Source of the DNA: JAOAIV01 sp038849555
Lineage (GTDB): Archaea; Thermoproteota; Bathyarchaeia; Bathyarchaeales; Bathycorpusculaceae
Assembly (NCBI GenBank): GCA_038849555.1
Contig: JAWCMT010000012.1
Span: 1-35,011, forward strand
Direction of reading: 5' to 3'
Length of the DNA: 35,011 bases
The notes under the pieces: generated by a model
Databases searched by the model: none
What the model saw: only the letters and a program-made list of their open reading frames with translations
Told to the model about the DNA's origin: nothing
Shown here: positions 21,980-30,300 of the stretch, in pieces
Layout of the letters: every line of letters starts with the position of its first letter
How positions within the stretch are numbered: position 1 is the first letter of the stretch
Translations under genes and position numbers: made by a program

Positions 21980-23671
21980 TCAACCATTCACTCTACCCTT
22001 CTTCACAAACTGCCGCTCATAAATCCGCCAAACCTCCTCCACACTATCCGCCTCGTCCGCGCTCTTGTCATCTCGCACACGAACAATACGCGCAAACCGA
22101 AGCGCCACACCAGACCGATACTTCGGGCTCCTCTGAACCTCATTAAAAGCAACCTCAACCACAACACGCGGAAGCACAACCACGCGATTACCCTCCTCAC
22201 GCACAACCAACGCCCTAAGCCGCCCCGTCATCTCAGCCAACTCCACGTCAGTTAAACCCTTAAACGTCTTACCCACCTCCAGAAACTCGCCAGCCACAGC
22301 ACCCCGCGCAGCCAAATAATAATCCGAAAGCCAACCATGCCGACGCCCATAACCATACTCCGCAGCAGTAATCACCAAATCCAAAGTCCCCAACACAGGC
22401 TTAATCTTAAGCCAACGCTTCCCCCGCGCCCCCGGCAAATAAGAGCCATCAAGCCTCTTCGCCATCACACCCTCATGCCCCGCATCCATGGCCTCCTTCA
22501 AAAACGCCTCCGCCCCATCTTTCCCGTCAACAATAACCTGCCTAGTCAAGGGTATACCACCAGCATTATCAGCCAATATTCGCCTACGCTGCACATACGG
22601 AAGCGAGATAAGGCTTTCCCCGTTGAGATAAAGCACATCAAACAAGTAGAGCGCCACAGGAACCTTCTCAGCAGCATCCCGAACCCCATGGACACGCTTA
22701 AACCTACGCATCAAATGCTGAAAAGGAACAGGACTACCGCTGGAATCCACAGCCACAACCTCACCCTCCACTATAGCTTCACCAGCCTTAACATTAGCCC
22801 TAACAGCTTCAACAATCTCCGGCAAACTACCAGTCACATCAGTAAGCCTGCGACTAAAAACACGCACCTCCCCACCACGCTTATGAATCTGAACACGCGC
22901 ACCATCATACTTAAACTCAAAAGCCGTTACGCCACCATGCTCAGCCAACGCCTCACCAACATCACCCGCCACTTGAGCCAACATCAACCGCACAGGCCTA
23001 AAAACCTGAAAACCCAAACCCTCCAAACGCGCCCTGCCCCCAGTCTTCGCCAAAGCAGCCACCTCACCAATATCCCCCAAAAACATGCCCGCCTTCTGCA
23101 CTACAGCCAACGGCACATCAAAAGCCCGCGCAACCGCCTGCTCCATCAACCCCTCATTCAAACCAGTCCGCATCTCACCAACAAAAAGCTTCACCAAATA
23201 CTTAACCTCCAAAGGCGACGCCCTACCTAAAAGCGCCATCATCAAACGCTCCTTCCTCTCCCGCGAACCCGAACCCGCTGCACCAGCAATGGACTCCAGT
23301 AAACGCCTAACCTCAAGAATCGTTAACTCCCCCTCCAGCAGCAAAACCTGCCTCTTCACAGTGGCTTTTTCAAAAACCGCCATAGCCGCAGCGCCAACAT
23401 CACCCGTAGCAGCGAACGCCTCACGAAAAACGCTCCAACCAGCACCCACCAACCGCTGGAGAACACCGCTAAGAGTTGCCCAGCTCACATCCAAGGTTTT
23501 CTGGCTCCACCTCGGAAAAGCCCGCCCAAGAATCATGGAAACAGCAGGCTCCACCTCCTCCGCCTCTAACTGCCTCAAAAACTCCGCAGCCAAATCAATT
23601 ATCTCCAGCCGACTTTTGGTAGCCTCTACCTTCTCGAGAAGAACAGCCAGAGACTTGAAAACCGTAACCAC
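21980..23671 (-). CDS. lig: ATP-dependent DNA ligase
   Basis: This enzyme seals nicks in DNA, mainly joining Okazaki fragments. The N-terminal DNA-binding domain begins VTVFKSLAVLLEKVEATKSR. The nucleotidyltransferase motif I is FEFKYDGARVQIHK with the AMP-accepting Lys. Further motifs are FSRRLTDVTG, IVEGEVVAVD, LYLFDVLYLNG, EGVMAKRLDGSYLPG and RWLKIKP, and the OB domain follows. From the GTG at 23671 the product has 563 residues, the usual archaeal length. A TTG at 23686 adds five atypical residues, so GTG is preferred. The coding strand is G+T-rich and Val/Gly-heavy, opposite to nearby minus genes at 15-20 kb. It stands alone. Confidence 0.95.
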   Translation of the reverse strand: MVTVFKSLAVLLEKVEATKSRLEIIDLAAEFLRQLEAEEVEPAVSMILGRAFPRWSQKTLDVSWATLSGVLQRLVGAGWSVFREAFAATGDVGAAAMAVFEKATVKRQVLLLEGELTILEVRRLLESIAGAAGSGSRERKERLMMALLGRASPLEVKYLVKLFVGEMRTGLNEGLMEQAVARAFDVPLAVVQKAGMFLGDIGEVAALAKTGGRARLEGLGFQVFRPVRLMLAQVAGDVGEALAEHGGVTAFEFKYDGARVQIHKRGGEVRVFSRRLTDVTGSLPEIVEAVRANVKAGEAIVEGEVVAVDSSGSPVPFQHLMRRFKRVHGVRDAAEKVPVALYLFDVLYLNGESLISLPYVQRRRILADNAGGIPLTRQVIVDGKDGAEAFLKEAMDAGHEGVMAKRLDGSYLPGARGKRWLKIKPVLGTLDLVITAAEYGYGRRHGWLSDYYLAARGAVAGEFLEVGKTFKGLTDVELAEMTGRLRALVVREEGNRVVVLPRVVVEVAFNEVQRSPKYRSGVALRFARIVRVRDDKSADEADSVEEVWRIYERQFVKKGRVNG

Positions 23672-23778
23672 ACCACAGAACCCCAAAACCCTGCAGCGGA
23701 ATAGGCTAAGTTATTATTATGCAAATTCAAAGTAAAAAAGGTGAATGATAAAAACCAACGGCAAAACACGAAAACCGC

Positions 23779-24153
23779 TTAGAAACTGCTCTCGAGCTTC
23801 GCCTTAACCTCTTTAATCCGCTTATCCAACTCCGCAACTTTTGCAGCGTTACCCAACGCCCTATAACAGTCCCTAGCAAAATCCAAAGCACTCAAACCAA
23901 AACGGTCATAACCCTTCTCAAACGAAAGCTCCGCAGACCGCATAAACTGCTCAGCAGCCGACTCATACTCCTTCAAACTAAAGCCGCACTCACCAGCCTT
24001 ATAAAGCATAGTCGTAGCATCAAAAAAATTCTGCTTCTTCCGGTAAAGCTCCGCAGTCCTCAAGAAAAGCTCACGCGCCTCCGCAAACTTGCCAGAATCA
24101 AAGAGGTTATTCGCATCCTTATGCATCTTAACAGGATCTTCCTTTTCACTCAT
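23779..24153 (-). CDS. Small TPR-like helical repeat protein
   Basis: The product has 124 residues from MSEKEDPVKM. At least two TPR-like helix pairs are visible: MHKDANNLFDSGKFAEAREL with FLRTAELYRKK, and MLYKAGECGFSLKEYESAAE with QFMRSAELSFEKG. A third, more degenerate pair (FGLSALDFARDCYRALGNAA) follows, with a charged C-terminal helix. Ala/Gly/Tyr positions at helix contacts fit TPR consensus. Such proteins mediate protein contacts; the partner is unknown. It starts divergent to the ECF S-component gene. The frame extends to an ATG at 24162, three residues longer. Confidence 0.75.
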   Translation of the reverse strand: MSEKEDPVKMHKDANNLFDSGKFAEARELFLRTAELYRKKQNFFDATTMLYKAGECGFSLKEYESAAEQFMRSAELSFEKGYDRFGLSALDFARDCYRALGNAAKVAELDKRIKEVKAKLESSF

Positions 24154-24279
24154 AACCTTCAACTCATCAAGGCTATAAGCAGCACACTACAATTTAGAGT
24201 TTCCCCTACAACCAACACAAAAAATATAGAGTTAAAAAGAAACACAAACCAATAACAACCAGAAACACGGGGATTAAAC

Positions 24280-24807
24280 CTGAACACACACAAAACACCA
24301 CTCAAACTAGCCATAGCAGCAATCTTCGCCGCACTAGTATTCATAGTCACCTCACAAATACCACCCATACCCATACCCGCAACATCAGGATACTTCAACA
24401 TCGGAGAAACAACAATCTACATCGCAGCACTACTCTTCGGCCCCTTCGTCGGCGCCCTCTCCGGCGGAATAGGCGCCGCACTGGCAGACATCTACCTGGG
24501 CTTCAGCATATTCGCACCAGCCACACTAACAATAAAAGGCATAGAAGGCGCAATCGTCGGCTACCTAAACCAGAAACTCGGAAAACACATAAGCAACACC
24601 ACACTCCGCGCCATCATCGCAGTCACAACAGGCGGCGCAGAAATGGTCACAGGCTACTTCCTATACGAACAACTCGTCCTAGGATACCCCCTCGCTTTAG
24701 CACTCGCAGAAGTACCCTTCAACCTCGTACAAATGCTCATAGGCCTAATAATCGCAGTGCCAATCATGCACGCAGTACTACGCGTCTTCCCACAACTTAA
24801 AAGCTAG
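24280..24807 (+). CDS. ECF transporter S component (substrate-binding membrane subunit), CTG start
   Basis: This frame has no ATG, GTG or TTG near its beginning. It runs from a stop at about 24252 through to TAG at 24805-24807. The protein has five to six membrane helices and the hallmarks of ECF S components: IPPIPIPATSGYFNIGETTI early, YIAALLFGPFVGALSGGIGA, and near the end EVPFNLVQMLIGLIIAVPI. These subunits bind a vitamin or precursor and dock to an energising module (EcfT/EcfA), which is not in the window. CTG at 24280 has GGGGA about 7 nt upstream and starts LNTHKTPLKLAIAAIFA, so it is my best start (175 aa). The next gene begins 29 nt downstream, so they are probably co-transcribed. 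Confidence 0.8.
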   Translation: MNTHKTPLKLAIAAIFAALVFIVTSQIPPIPIPATSGYFNIGETTIYIAALLFGPFVGALSGGIGAALADIYLGFSIFAPATLTIKGIEGAIVGYLNQKLGKHISNTTLRAIIAVTTGGAEMVTGYFLYEQLVLGYPLALALAEVPFNLVQMLIGLIIAVPIMHAVLRVFPQLKS

Positions 24808-24836
24808 ACACGCAACAGTCTAACACGGGAAACAAA

Positions 24837-25844
24837 ATGAAGCTGCCGCCTGGAAAAATCCCCACAGACATACTAAAAGAAGTTGTTTTCAAAAACCTAG
24901 GCGCCAAACGCAAAGAAGTCACCATAGGCCCAGCAGCCGGAATCGACGGCGCAGTCCTAGACCTCGGAGACAAAGCACTAATAGTCTCCATGGACCCCAT
25001 CACCGGCGCAGTTGAACGCATCGGATGGCTCGCCGTCAACGTAAACGCCAACGACGTAGCCACCTTCGGCGTCGAACCCGCCTTCCTATTCTCATGCATG
25101 CTACTCCCAGAAAACGCGGACAGAACGCTTGTGGAATCCATAAGCAGCCAAATGAGCACGGCAGCTAAAGACTTGGGCATAGCCATAGTAGGCGGACACT
25201 GCGAATCCACACCCAGCTTAACAAACCCAATAGTCGTAGGCTGCATAATGGGCATAACAGCGAAAGGAAGCTACGTCACCGCAGCCGATGCTAAACCAGG
25301 AGACAAACTCATACTAACAAAAAGCGCAGGCATCGAAGGCACAGCCATCCTAGCCACCGACCGAGAACACACCCTAAAACAAACCATGAGCACACGGGAA
25401 CTGCAAGCCGCAAAACGCTTCTACAACCAAATAAGCGTGGTAAAAGACGCATTAACAGCCTACAGGACAGGCGGCGTCCACGCCATGCACGACCCAACCG
25501 AAGGCGGCGTAGCCGGCGGCATCCACGAGATGGCAGACGCCTCAAACCTAGGAGTAAAAATCTTCAAAGACGCAGTTCCAGTCAAGCCTGAAACAGCACA
25601 AATCTGCAGCCACTTCCAAATTGACCCGCTACAGCTAATCAGCTCAGGCGCACTGCTCATAGCTGCAGAACCAGAAAAAGCCGACGCCATAACTCGCAGC
25701 CTAAAACGCGAACATATTCAAGCCGCAGTCATCGGCGAATTCACAGAAAACACAAAACAACGAGTACTCATAAAAAACGACGGAGCCGTGGAGGCTTTAC
25801 CGCGGCCGCTATCGGACCACCTTTGGATTGCGCTGCGACGCTGA
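24837..25844 (+). CDS. AIR synthase-related protein (PurM/HypE/ThiL superfamily)
   Basis: The product has 335 residues and belongs to the ATP-dependent PurM-like superfamily. The N-terminus MKLPPGKIPTDILKEVVF precedes IGPAAGIDGAVLDLGDKALI (ATP/metal-binding Asp), MDPITGA, NVNANDVATFGVEP and IVGGHCESTPSL. The C-terminal domain has HDPTEGGVAGGIHEMADAS. It resembles HypE but lacks the C-terminal Cys tail (PRxC) that HypE carbamoylates; it ends in LSDHLWIALRR. Hydrogenase maturation is therefore unlikely, and a kinase or cyclo-ligase role on a small metabolite is more plausible. Its place after an ECF vitamin-transporter subunit hints at cofactor metabolism. Its 3' end overlaps the convergent glycosyltransferase by 36 nt. 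Confidence 0.85.
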   Translation: MKLPPGKIPTDILKEVVFKNLGAKRKEVTIGPAAGIDGAVLDLGDKALIVSMDPITGAVERIGWLAVNVNANDVATFGVEPAFLFSCMLLPENADRTLVESISSQMSTAAKDLGIAIVGGHCESTPSLTNPIVVGCIMGITAKGSYVTAADAKPGDKLILTKSAGIEGTAILATDREHTLKQTMSTRELQAAKRFYNQISVVKDALTAYRTGGVHAMHDPTEGGVAGGIHEMADASNLGVKIFKDAVPVKPETAQICSHFQIDPLQLISSGALLIAAEPEKADAITRSLKREHIQAAVIGEFTENTKQRVLIKNDGAVEALPRPLSDHLWIALRR

Positions 25845-26603
25845 AAGGCCTCTGGCGCCGTGAACAGAAAGCTGAAGAAACCACTGAATCATAAAAATCG
25901 GATAAAGCAAAATGTAAGAATACATACGCGAATAAAGCACGCCACATCTAAACTCGATAATGGCTTGCGAAACACCATTCTGCAAACTCCAATTCGACGG
26001 CGACTTAAAATGCAAACAATAAATGTCGTCACCCACCACAGTTTTGTATCCCTTCCCCTTTATCCAATTAATTATGTAAGCGTCCTCGTAAGCATGCAAC
26101 TGCTCAGGAATATGGATGCCCTCCACAGCCTCACGGCGAATAAGCGTATCATGCATGCCGCCACGAAGACCAAAACACTGCCGAGCAACGAGACTCTGCA
26201 ACTTCACAAAACGCTTATCCGTCATGTTAGGAATAACATCGATGTTCACTCCCCACACTGCGCCAACATCGCTGCGCATGTTCTTTTCAGCCTTACTAAA
26301 CCAGCCCCTACTGAGGATTACGTCACTATCAACAAACATGAACCACTCCGTGGTCACCTCTTGCAAGCCTTTCTCCCGCGCCCTTGCCCGCGAACCAGCC
26401 ACAGATAAAACCTTAACATTCCCATACTTCCTATCAACCTCATCCACAATCTTCAAGGTGCGATCAGTGGAAAAACCATCAACAACTATCAAGTTCTTAA
26501 CAGGCACGTTCTCATAAACCGACGCCAAACACCTACCAAGCAAATGCTCACTATTCTTTGTAAGCACCACAACATCTATCAGCTGCAACACCGCACCCCA
26601 CAT
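25809..26603 (-). CDS. GT2 glycosyltransferase (tandem paralog A)
   Basis: This GT-A fold family 2 glycosyltransferase opens with DVVVLTKNSEHLLGRCLASV. VVDGFSTDRTLKIVDEV follows, then the metal-binding motif FVDSDVILSRGWF. EDAYIINWIKGKG lies in the acceptor region, and there is a hydrophobic stretch near the C-terminus (YSYILLYPIFMIQWFL) that may touch the membrane. It is clearly paralogous to the next gene upstream (26703-27443), sharing for example TEWFMFVDSDV and HDTLIR. The frame opens at 26666, but the ATG at 26603 (MWGAVLQLIDVVV), preceded by AAGGGTG, gives a normal start. It probably modifies a lipid-linked or surface glycan; donor and acceptor are unknown. Confidence 0.85.
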   Translation of the reverse strand: MWGAVLQLIDVVVLTKNSEHLLGRCLASVYENVPVKNLIVVDGFSTDRTLKIVDEVDRKYGNVKVLSVAGSRARAREKGLQEVTTEWFMFVDSDVILSRGWFSKAEKNMRSDVGAVWGVNIDVIPNMTDKRFVKLQSLVARQCFGLRGGMHDTLIRREAVEGIHIPEQLHAYEDAYIINWIKGKGYKTVVGDDIYCLHFKSPSNWSLQNGVSQAIIEFRCGVLYSRMYSYILLYPIFMIQWFLQLSVHGARGLSASQRNPKVVR

Positions 26604-26702
26604 CACCCTTTCTTGGATAAGCGTTAATGTATGAAACCTATTAGAAAAATAAGAGTTTACCGCCACATGGCTTCGCTAAAACACGACACAGCAGCAGGAA
26701 AA

Positions 26703-27443
26703 CTATACGCTTGAACGATTCTTCTTATTGGCGAAAAACTGATACAGCGAATAAGCCGTGTAAAAGCCGTAAGCAAGCGTTAACTTAGCCAGTAAAGTTG
26801 CCCTTCCAATGCTAACCGCATCGGATATTAAGCCTAAGCTGCCGCGAAAAGTCCAAACACTTTCAGGCCGATAATGAATACAGAACGGGTCATAACAAGC
26901 AACCAGCCTATAGCCTTTACTGGCTATCCAATCCTTGATGTATGCATCCTCAAAAACATGAAGATTCCTTGGAATTTCAATGTCTCTAACAGCTTCTGTG
27001 CGGATAAGCGTGTCATGCGTTCCGCCGCGAAGGTCAAATATCTTCCGCGTAATCCACAAAAACATTTTGAGAACCCTCGGGTTTTTGATTGTGGACCAAA
27101 CCTCGATTCCCCAAACGGCGCCTACATCCGCGGCTAAGTGCTTTTCCGCTTTTCTAAACCAGCCCTCACACAGAACCACGTCGCTATCAACGAACATGAA
27201 CCATTCGGTCTCAACATGCGCTATGCCCTTCTGCCTCGCCGTAGCACGATTCCCCCTGTCATGGAGCAGCAAAACGTTTCCATACTTCTTCTGGAAACGC
27301 TGCACTATCTCCAATGTCTTATCAGTTGAATACCCATCCACAACTATCAAACGATTAACTGGAACATTACCGTAAACAGATTCAAGGCACTCTCTAAGCA
27401 TTCTGTCGCTATTTTTTGTAATTACAACCACGTCAACACGCAT
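26703..27443 (-). CDS. GT2 glycosyltransferase (tandem paralog B)
   Basis: The product has 246 residues with the same plan as its downstream paralog: VDVVVITKNSDRMLRECLES, VVDGYSTDKTLEIVQRF, the DxD-type motif FVDSDVVLCEGWF, LRGGTHDTLIRTEAV and FEDAYIKDWIASKG. A C-terminal hydrophobic segment (LAYGFYTAYSLYQFFA) and a basic tail suggest membrane attachment. The frame reaches a GTG at 27449; the ATG at 27443 gives the start MRVDVVVITKNS. It lies 99 nt upstream of paralog A and is probably co-transcribed. The pair likely arose by tandem duplication and may add successive sugars. Confidence 0.85.
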   Translation of the reverse strand: MRVDVVVITKNSDRMLRECLESVYGNVPVNRLIVVDGYSTDKTLEIVQRFQKKYGNVLLLHDRGNRATARQKGIAHVETEWFMFVDSDVVLCEGWFRKAEKHLAADVGAVWGIEVWSTIKNPRVLKMFLWITRKIFDLRGGTHDTLIRTEAVRDIEIPRNLHVFEDAYIKDWIASKGYRLVACYDPFCIHYRPESVWTFRGSLGLISDAVSIGRATLLAKLTLAYGFYTAYSLYQFFANKKNRSSV

Positions 27444-27621
27444 ATTCACTATTCAACCACTATCCCCTAATATAGATTCAGAGCCTTAGCGGTTCACTGC
27501 AAGACCGCAAAATTAGCAACGCTTAGCCACTACAGCCGAAAAGCGATTTACACATAATCCTTCAAACCAGCGAATCTGCTCGCCTTCGCATTCGTTTGAA
27601 AACGCGGGATTCTGCCTTATG

Positions 27622-27633
27622 ACTTATATAAGT
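27622..27633 (+). promoter_or_regulatory. Palindromic TATA box for the radical SAM gene
   Basis: ACTTATATAAGT is a perfect 12-bp palindrome centred about 58 nt before the TTG start at 27686, giving a leader of about 30 nt. Being symmetric, it could also fire towards the glycosyltransferases on the minus strand, but the distance there (about 185 nt) is long. Confidence 0.55.
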
Positions 27634-27685
27634 GTAGAATAGGTCTATTAAAACAGGCAACAATTACATACACGGTGCTCAGTGA

Positions 27686-28723
27686 TTGAATACAAGTTTA
27701 CGGAAGGCTTCTAGAATCGCAATTAACGCGCTTATGCCAAATAGGCCGCATCATGCGCAGTGGATGATTACGAGAAGATGCAATTACAACTGTAGAGGCT
27801 GCAACGTCTGGAAGGAACAAGACCGAAAAGAGTTAACCACGGAGCAAATAAAACAAGGATTGGACATACTGAAGAAACTTGGCCTCGTGGAGATTGTGCT
27901 ATCAGGCGGAAACCCGCTTTTAAGAGAAGACGCCGCTGAAATAATCGACTACGCATCGAAGCTTTTTGTAACCACCGTATATGACAACGGCAGCATGGCT
28001 GCAAAAAAAATCGATGCCTTACGAAACGCGGATTTCGTGGCAATTTCAATAGACAGCTTAGACGAAGCTAAAAACGATTACATCAAGGCTGTTCCCGGCG
28101 CATGGAAAAGAGCCATGGAAACCGTTGAAACTCTCCACAGAGAAGGAATAAACGTTAGCGTGACTCCTACAATTTCGCAGTTAAACCTTTATGAAATCGT
28201 GGATATCACAAACTACTTCACCAATAAGGGAATCCCGGTTTGGTATTGCCTCTACTCTTATGATGCAAGTGAAGATAAAAATCAACTTTTCAGAATCGGC
28301 AAAGCAAATGACGAGTTCATCATAAAAGACAAACAGGCAATGGTTAAGCTTTGTGATTCGCTATTAGAGCTGAAAAAGAAAAACAGGAAAATCCTCATGA
28401 CAGACGAACTACTGAAAATTCTCAGAGCGCTATTTTCAGAGGGCAAAAGAACATGGAGTTGCCGTGCGCTTCAAAACTTTTTAGTCATAGATCACCTAGG
28501 CAGAATCGCAGGCTGCCATGTCCACAATTTCGCCGGTTCAATATTTGATTTACCTAAAATCTGGAACAGCGAAAAATTCAATTCGCTACGTGAAACCTAC
28601 AGCAAATGCACACAGTGCACTTATTTATGCTACATCTTTTATTCAGTTCACGGAAGCCCATATGGGCATCTATTGCTGGCCAGAGACCAGTGGAAAAACG
28701 CAAAGCTCCTTTTAGAAAAATAG
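27686..28723 (+). CDS. Radical SAM protein with SPASM-like C-terminal cysteines
   Basis: The product has 345 residues. The radical SAM cluster motif CX3CX2C is C32, C36 and C39 (ITRRCNYNCRGCNVWKEQ). VEIVLSGGNPLLREDAAEII is the conserved SAM-binding GGNP region. The C-terminal part has extra cysteines: WSCRALQ, IAGCHVHNFAGS and CTQCTYLC, which probably hold an auxiliary Fe-S cluster as in SPASM/twitch proteins. The substrate is unknown; neighbours point to envelope glycan or lipid modification. I chose TTG 27686, which has GGTG 8 nt upstream and fits the TATA box; ATG 27734 (MPNRPHHAQWMITRRC) is the alternative. Confidence 0.85.
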   Translation: MNTSLRKASRIAINALMPNRPHHAQWMITRRCNYNCRGCNVWKEQDRKELTTEQIKQGLDILKKLGLVEIVLSGGNPLLREDAAEIIDYASKLFVTTVYDNGSMAAKKIDALRNADFVAISIDSLDEAKNDYIKAVPGAWKRAMETVETLHREGINVSVTPTISQLNLYEIVDITNYFTNKGIPVWYCLYSYDASEDKNQLFRIGKANDEFIIKDKQAMVKLCDSLLELKKKNRKILMTDELLKILRALFSEGKRTWSCRALQNFLVIDHLGRIAGCHVHNFAGSIFDLPKIWNSEKFNSLRETYSKCTQCTYLCYIFYSVHGSPYGHLLLARDQWKNAKLLLEK

Positions 28724-28726
28724 GTG

Positions 28727-29035
28727 TTAGACTTCCAGATTTGGCAGAGCATCGAGAACCCGCGCTATCGTGTGTGTAATGGGGGCGTCAAATTTTTGCC
28801 CCGTTTCGATATCCTCAATGGGCAGGCTATATATGAAGAACACCATGCCCGTGGGCGCGGTTTCCATTATTACGCGTGGTCCTTTGTCTTTGGGTTTTTT
28901 CAGTTCAAGGAAAGCTGGTAGAAGTGTGATGAAAATGAGGAGCAGCAGTGTCATGCTGAATAAGACAAACATCGGAGTCAGATTCAGAATCATGCCAATC
29001 TTTTGAGCAATATTGCTCAATTCCCAATATAACAA
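28727..29035 (-). CDS. Small membrane protein (DUF131-like) downstream of the processive GT2
   Basis: The product has up to 102 residues. One strong membrane helix (about 22-42, FVLFSMTLLLLIFITLLPAF) is followed by a basic turn and a soluble tail with GPRVIMETAPTGMVFFIYSL and VLDALPNLEV. The order 'helix, K/R-rich turn, then a statement-like beta strand' recalls small archaeal membrane proteins of the DUF131 type, but I am not sure. It overlaps the end of the glycosyltransferase gene by 19 nt, which suggests the true start is the internal ATG at 28993 (MILNLTPMFVLF). It is co-directional with the glycosyltransferase. Confidence 0.55.
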   Translation of the reverse strand: MLYWELSNIAQKIGMILNLTPMFVLFSMTLLLLIFITLLPAFLELKKPKDKGPRVIMETAPTGMVFFIYSLPIEDIETGQKFDAPITHTIARVLDALPNLEV

Positions 29036-30300
29036 TTTCCATTGCCAAAATGATGCGTCTTAGCCCAGTAGACACGGTTTTTCCCAAGCATTTTCGAAGC
29101 AAGAAGATCAAAAAACGCTTTGGTGCATATGAGGATATTATACAAGTAAACGAAAAGCAACAGAGAAAGCAACCAGTGAATCCGCGTTCGACCATCTAGA
29201 TAAGCGCCTATTCCAACTTCAAAAAACGGCGCAAAATTTCCAACGAAACTGTAAAGAGCCAGGGGCATCAAAAGCCAAAGTGTAGAAACAAACTGCGAAG
29301 CTCCAAGGATAAAAAGAGAAATCCCCGCGAAAAACGCGAGTAGCGTTATAACAGGTAGGAAGTAAACGTGCAAAATAAGCAAACCGTCAAGTTTCTCTTT
29401 CAAATTTAGTTTCTTACTTTTCAAAACGCGAAGTGCATTTTTAAAACAAACCTGCATGTGACCTTGTGCCCACCGGTGTCTCTGCCGCCAATAAGCTTTC
29501 CAGTCAGCTACAGCTTCTTCATAACATTCAGCGTCACTTGCATAGCGAACCTTAAAGCCCGCGAGGTAAATCTGAAACGTCAAATCTGTGTCCTCAGCTA
29601 ATATTGATTCGTCAAAACCGCCCAGTTCTTCCATAACTCTTCGCCTGAAGCCGCCGACGGTGCCGCCGAACTGAGGTATAAGACCTAGAACGTCCCGCGC
29701 TTCCTGGTCAATTCGGTAGCCGCTGATCCGCTCCAACGTAACCAGCCGAGTTACAACACTTTGCGCTTCGTTTAAAACAACGGGGCGCCCTTGTACTGCG
29801 CCAACAACGGGGTCGGCGAAAACTTTTACGAGCTTTTCCACGATATCCCGCTGAGGGTAATAGTCTGCGTCGAAACATAGCACAATTTCGCCTTTTGCAT
29901 GTTTTAAGCCGAAGTTTAAAGCAGCAGGCTTCCCTTTGCCGCCATCCTCTTTATCTCTATGCAGCACGGTTATTCTTTCATATCGTTTAGAATATTCTTC
30001 GGCAATTTGCCCGGTGTGGTCAGACGAAGCGTCATCAACTACTATTATTTGAAGCTTATCTGATGGATAAGTCAGCTCACAAATTCGCTGCAACAGTCGA
30101 CCAATAACATTTTCTTCATTATGCGCTGGAATTAGTATTGAAACTGTTGGTTCATACTTTGACTCGGCTACGCAGGTAGCGGAATGGGGCTTTTTGATCT
30201 TTCTTAAAACTGCTAAAGTGAAAATGTAATGTCTGACGAGATAAGCGGTTACCAGTACGGCGGTAAACAAAAGGATAGCTTTCGAGAATTCGATGATCAA
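29017..30300 (-). CDS. Processive membrane GT2 glycosyltransferase (cellulose/hyaluronan/PNAG synthase-like)
   Basis: The product has 427 residues. An N-terminal membrane helix (about 7-27) is followed by a cytoplasmic GT-A domain: SILIPAHNEENVIGRLLQRI, IVVDDASSDHTGQIAEEY, the DxD motif in LCFDADYYPQRD, PQFGGTVGGFRRRV, the TED-type motif in AEDTDLTFQIYLAG, and QXXRW as QRHRWAQGHMQV. Three to four C-terminal membrane helices form the likely export channel. It would polymerise and export a polysaccharide; the sugar is unknown. Its ATG overlaps the TGA of the upstream membrane-protein gene (30297), so they are translated together. Confidence 0.9.
   Translation of the reverse strand: MIIEFSKAILLFTAVLVTAYLVRHYIFTLAVLRKIKKPHSATCVAESKYEPTVSILIPAHNEENVIGRLLQRICELTYPSDKLQIIVVDDASSDHTGQIAEEYSKRYERITVLHRDKEDGGKGKPAALNFGLKHAKGEIVLCFDADYYPQRDIVEKLVKVFADPVVGAVQGRPVVLNEAQSVVTRLVTLERISGYRIDQEARDVLGLIPQFGGTVGGFRRRVMEELGGFDESILAEDTDLTFQIYLAGFKVRYASDAECYEEAVADWKAYWRQRHRWAQGHMQVCFKNALRVLKSKKLNLKEKLDGLLILHVYFLPVITLLAFFAGISLFILGASQFVSTLWLLMPLALYSFVGNFAPFFEVGIGAYLDGRTRIHWLLSLLLFVYLYNILICTKAFFDLLASKMLGKNRVYWAKTHHFGNGNCYIGN

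Larger units (their letters stand above)
21300..25850 (+). other. Plus strand strongly A+C-rich block
   Basis: Upstream of the pilin promoter the bias reverses: A+C is 43/60 at 22861-22920 and 41/60 at 25261-25320 by hand count. Genes on both strands share it: the ligase (minus) has a G/T-rich coding strand full of Val and Gly, whereas the ECF S-component and AIR-synthase-like genes (plus) have A/C-rich coding strands. The block fades near 25.9 kb. Confidence 0.75.

Noticed and set aside
22337..23230. 297-residue plus-strand frame opposite the DNA ligase
   Set aside because: It is a shadow of the ligase gene caused by the strand bias: rich in Thr, His, Pro and Asn, with no domain.
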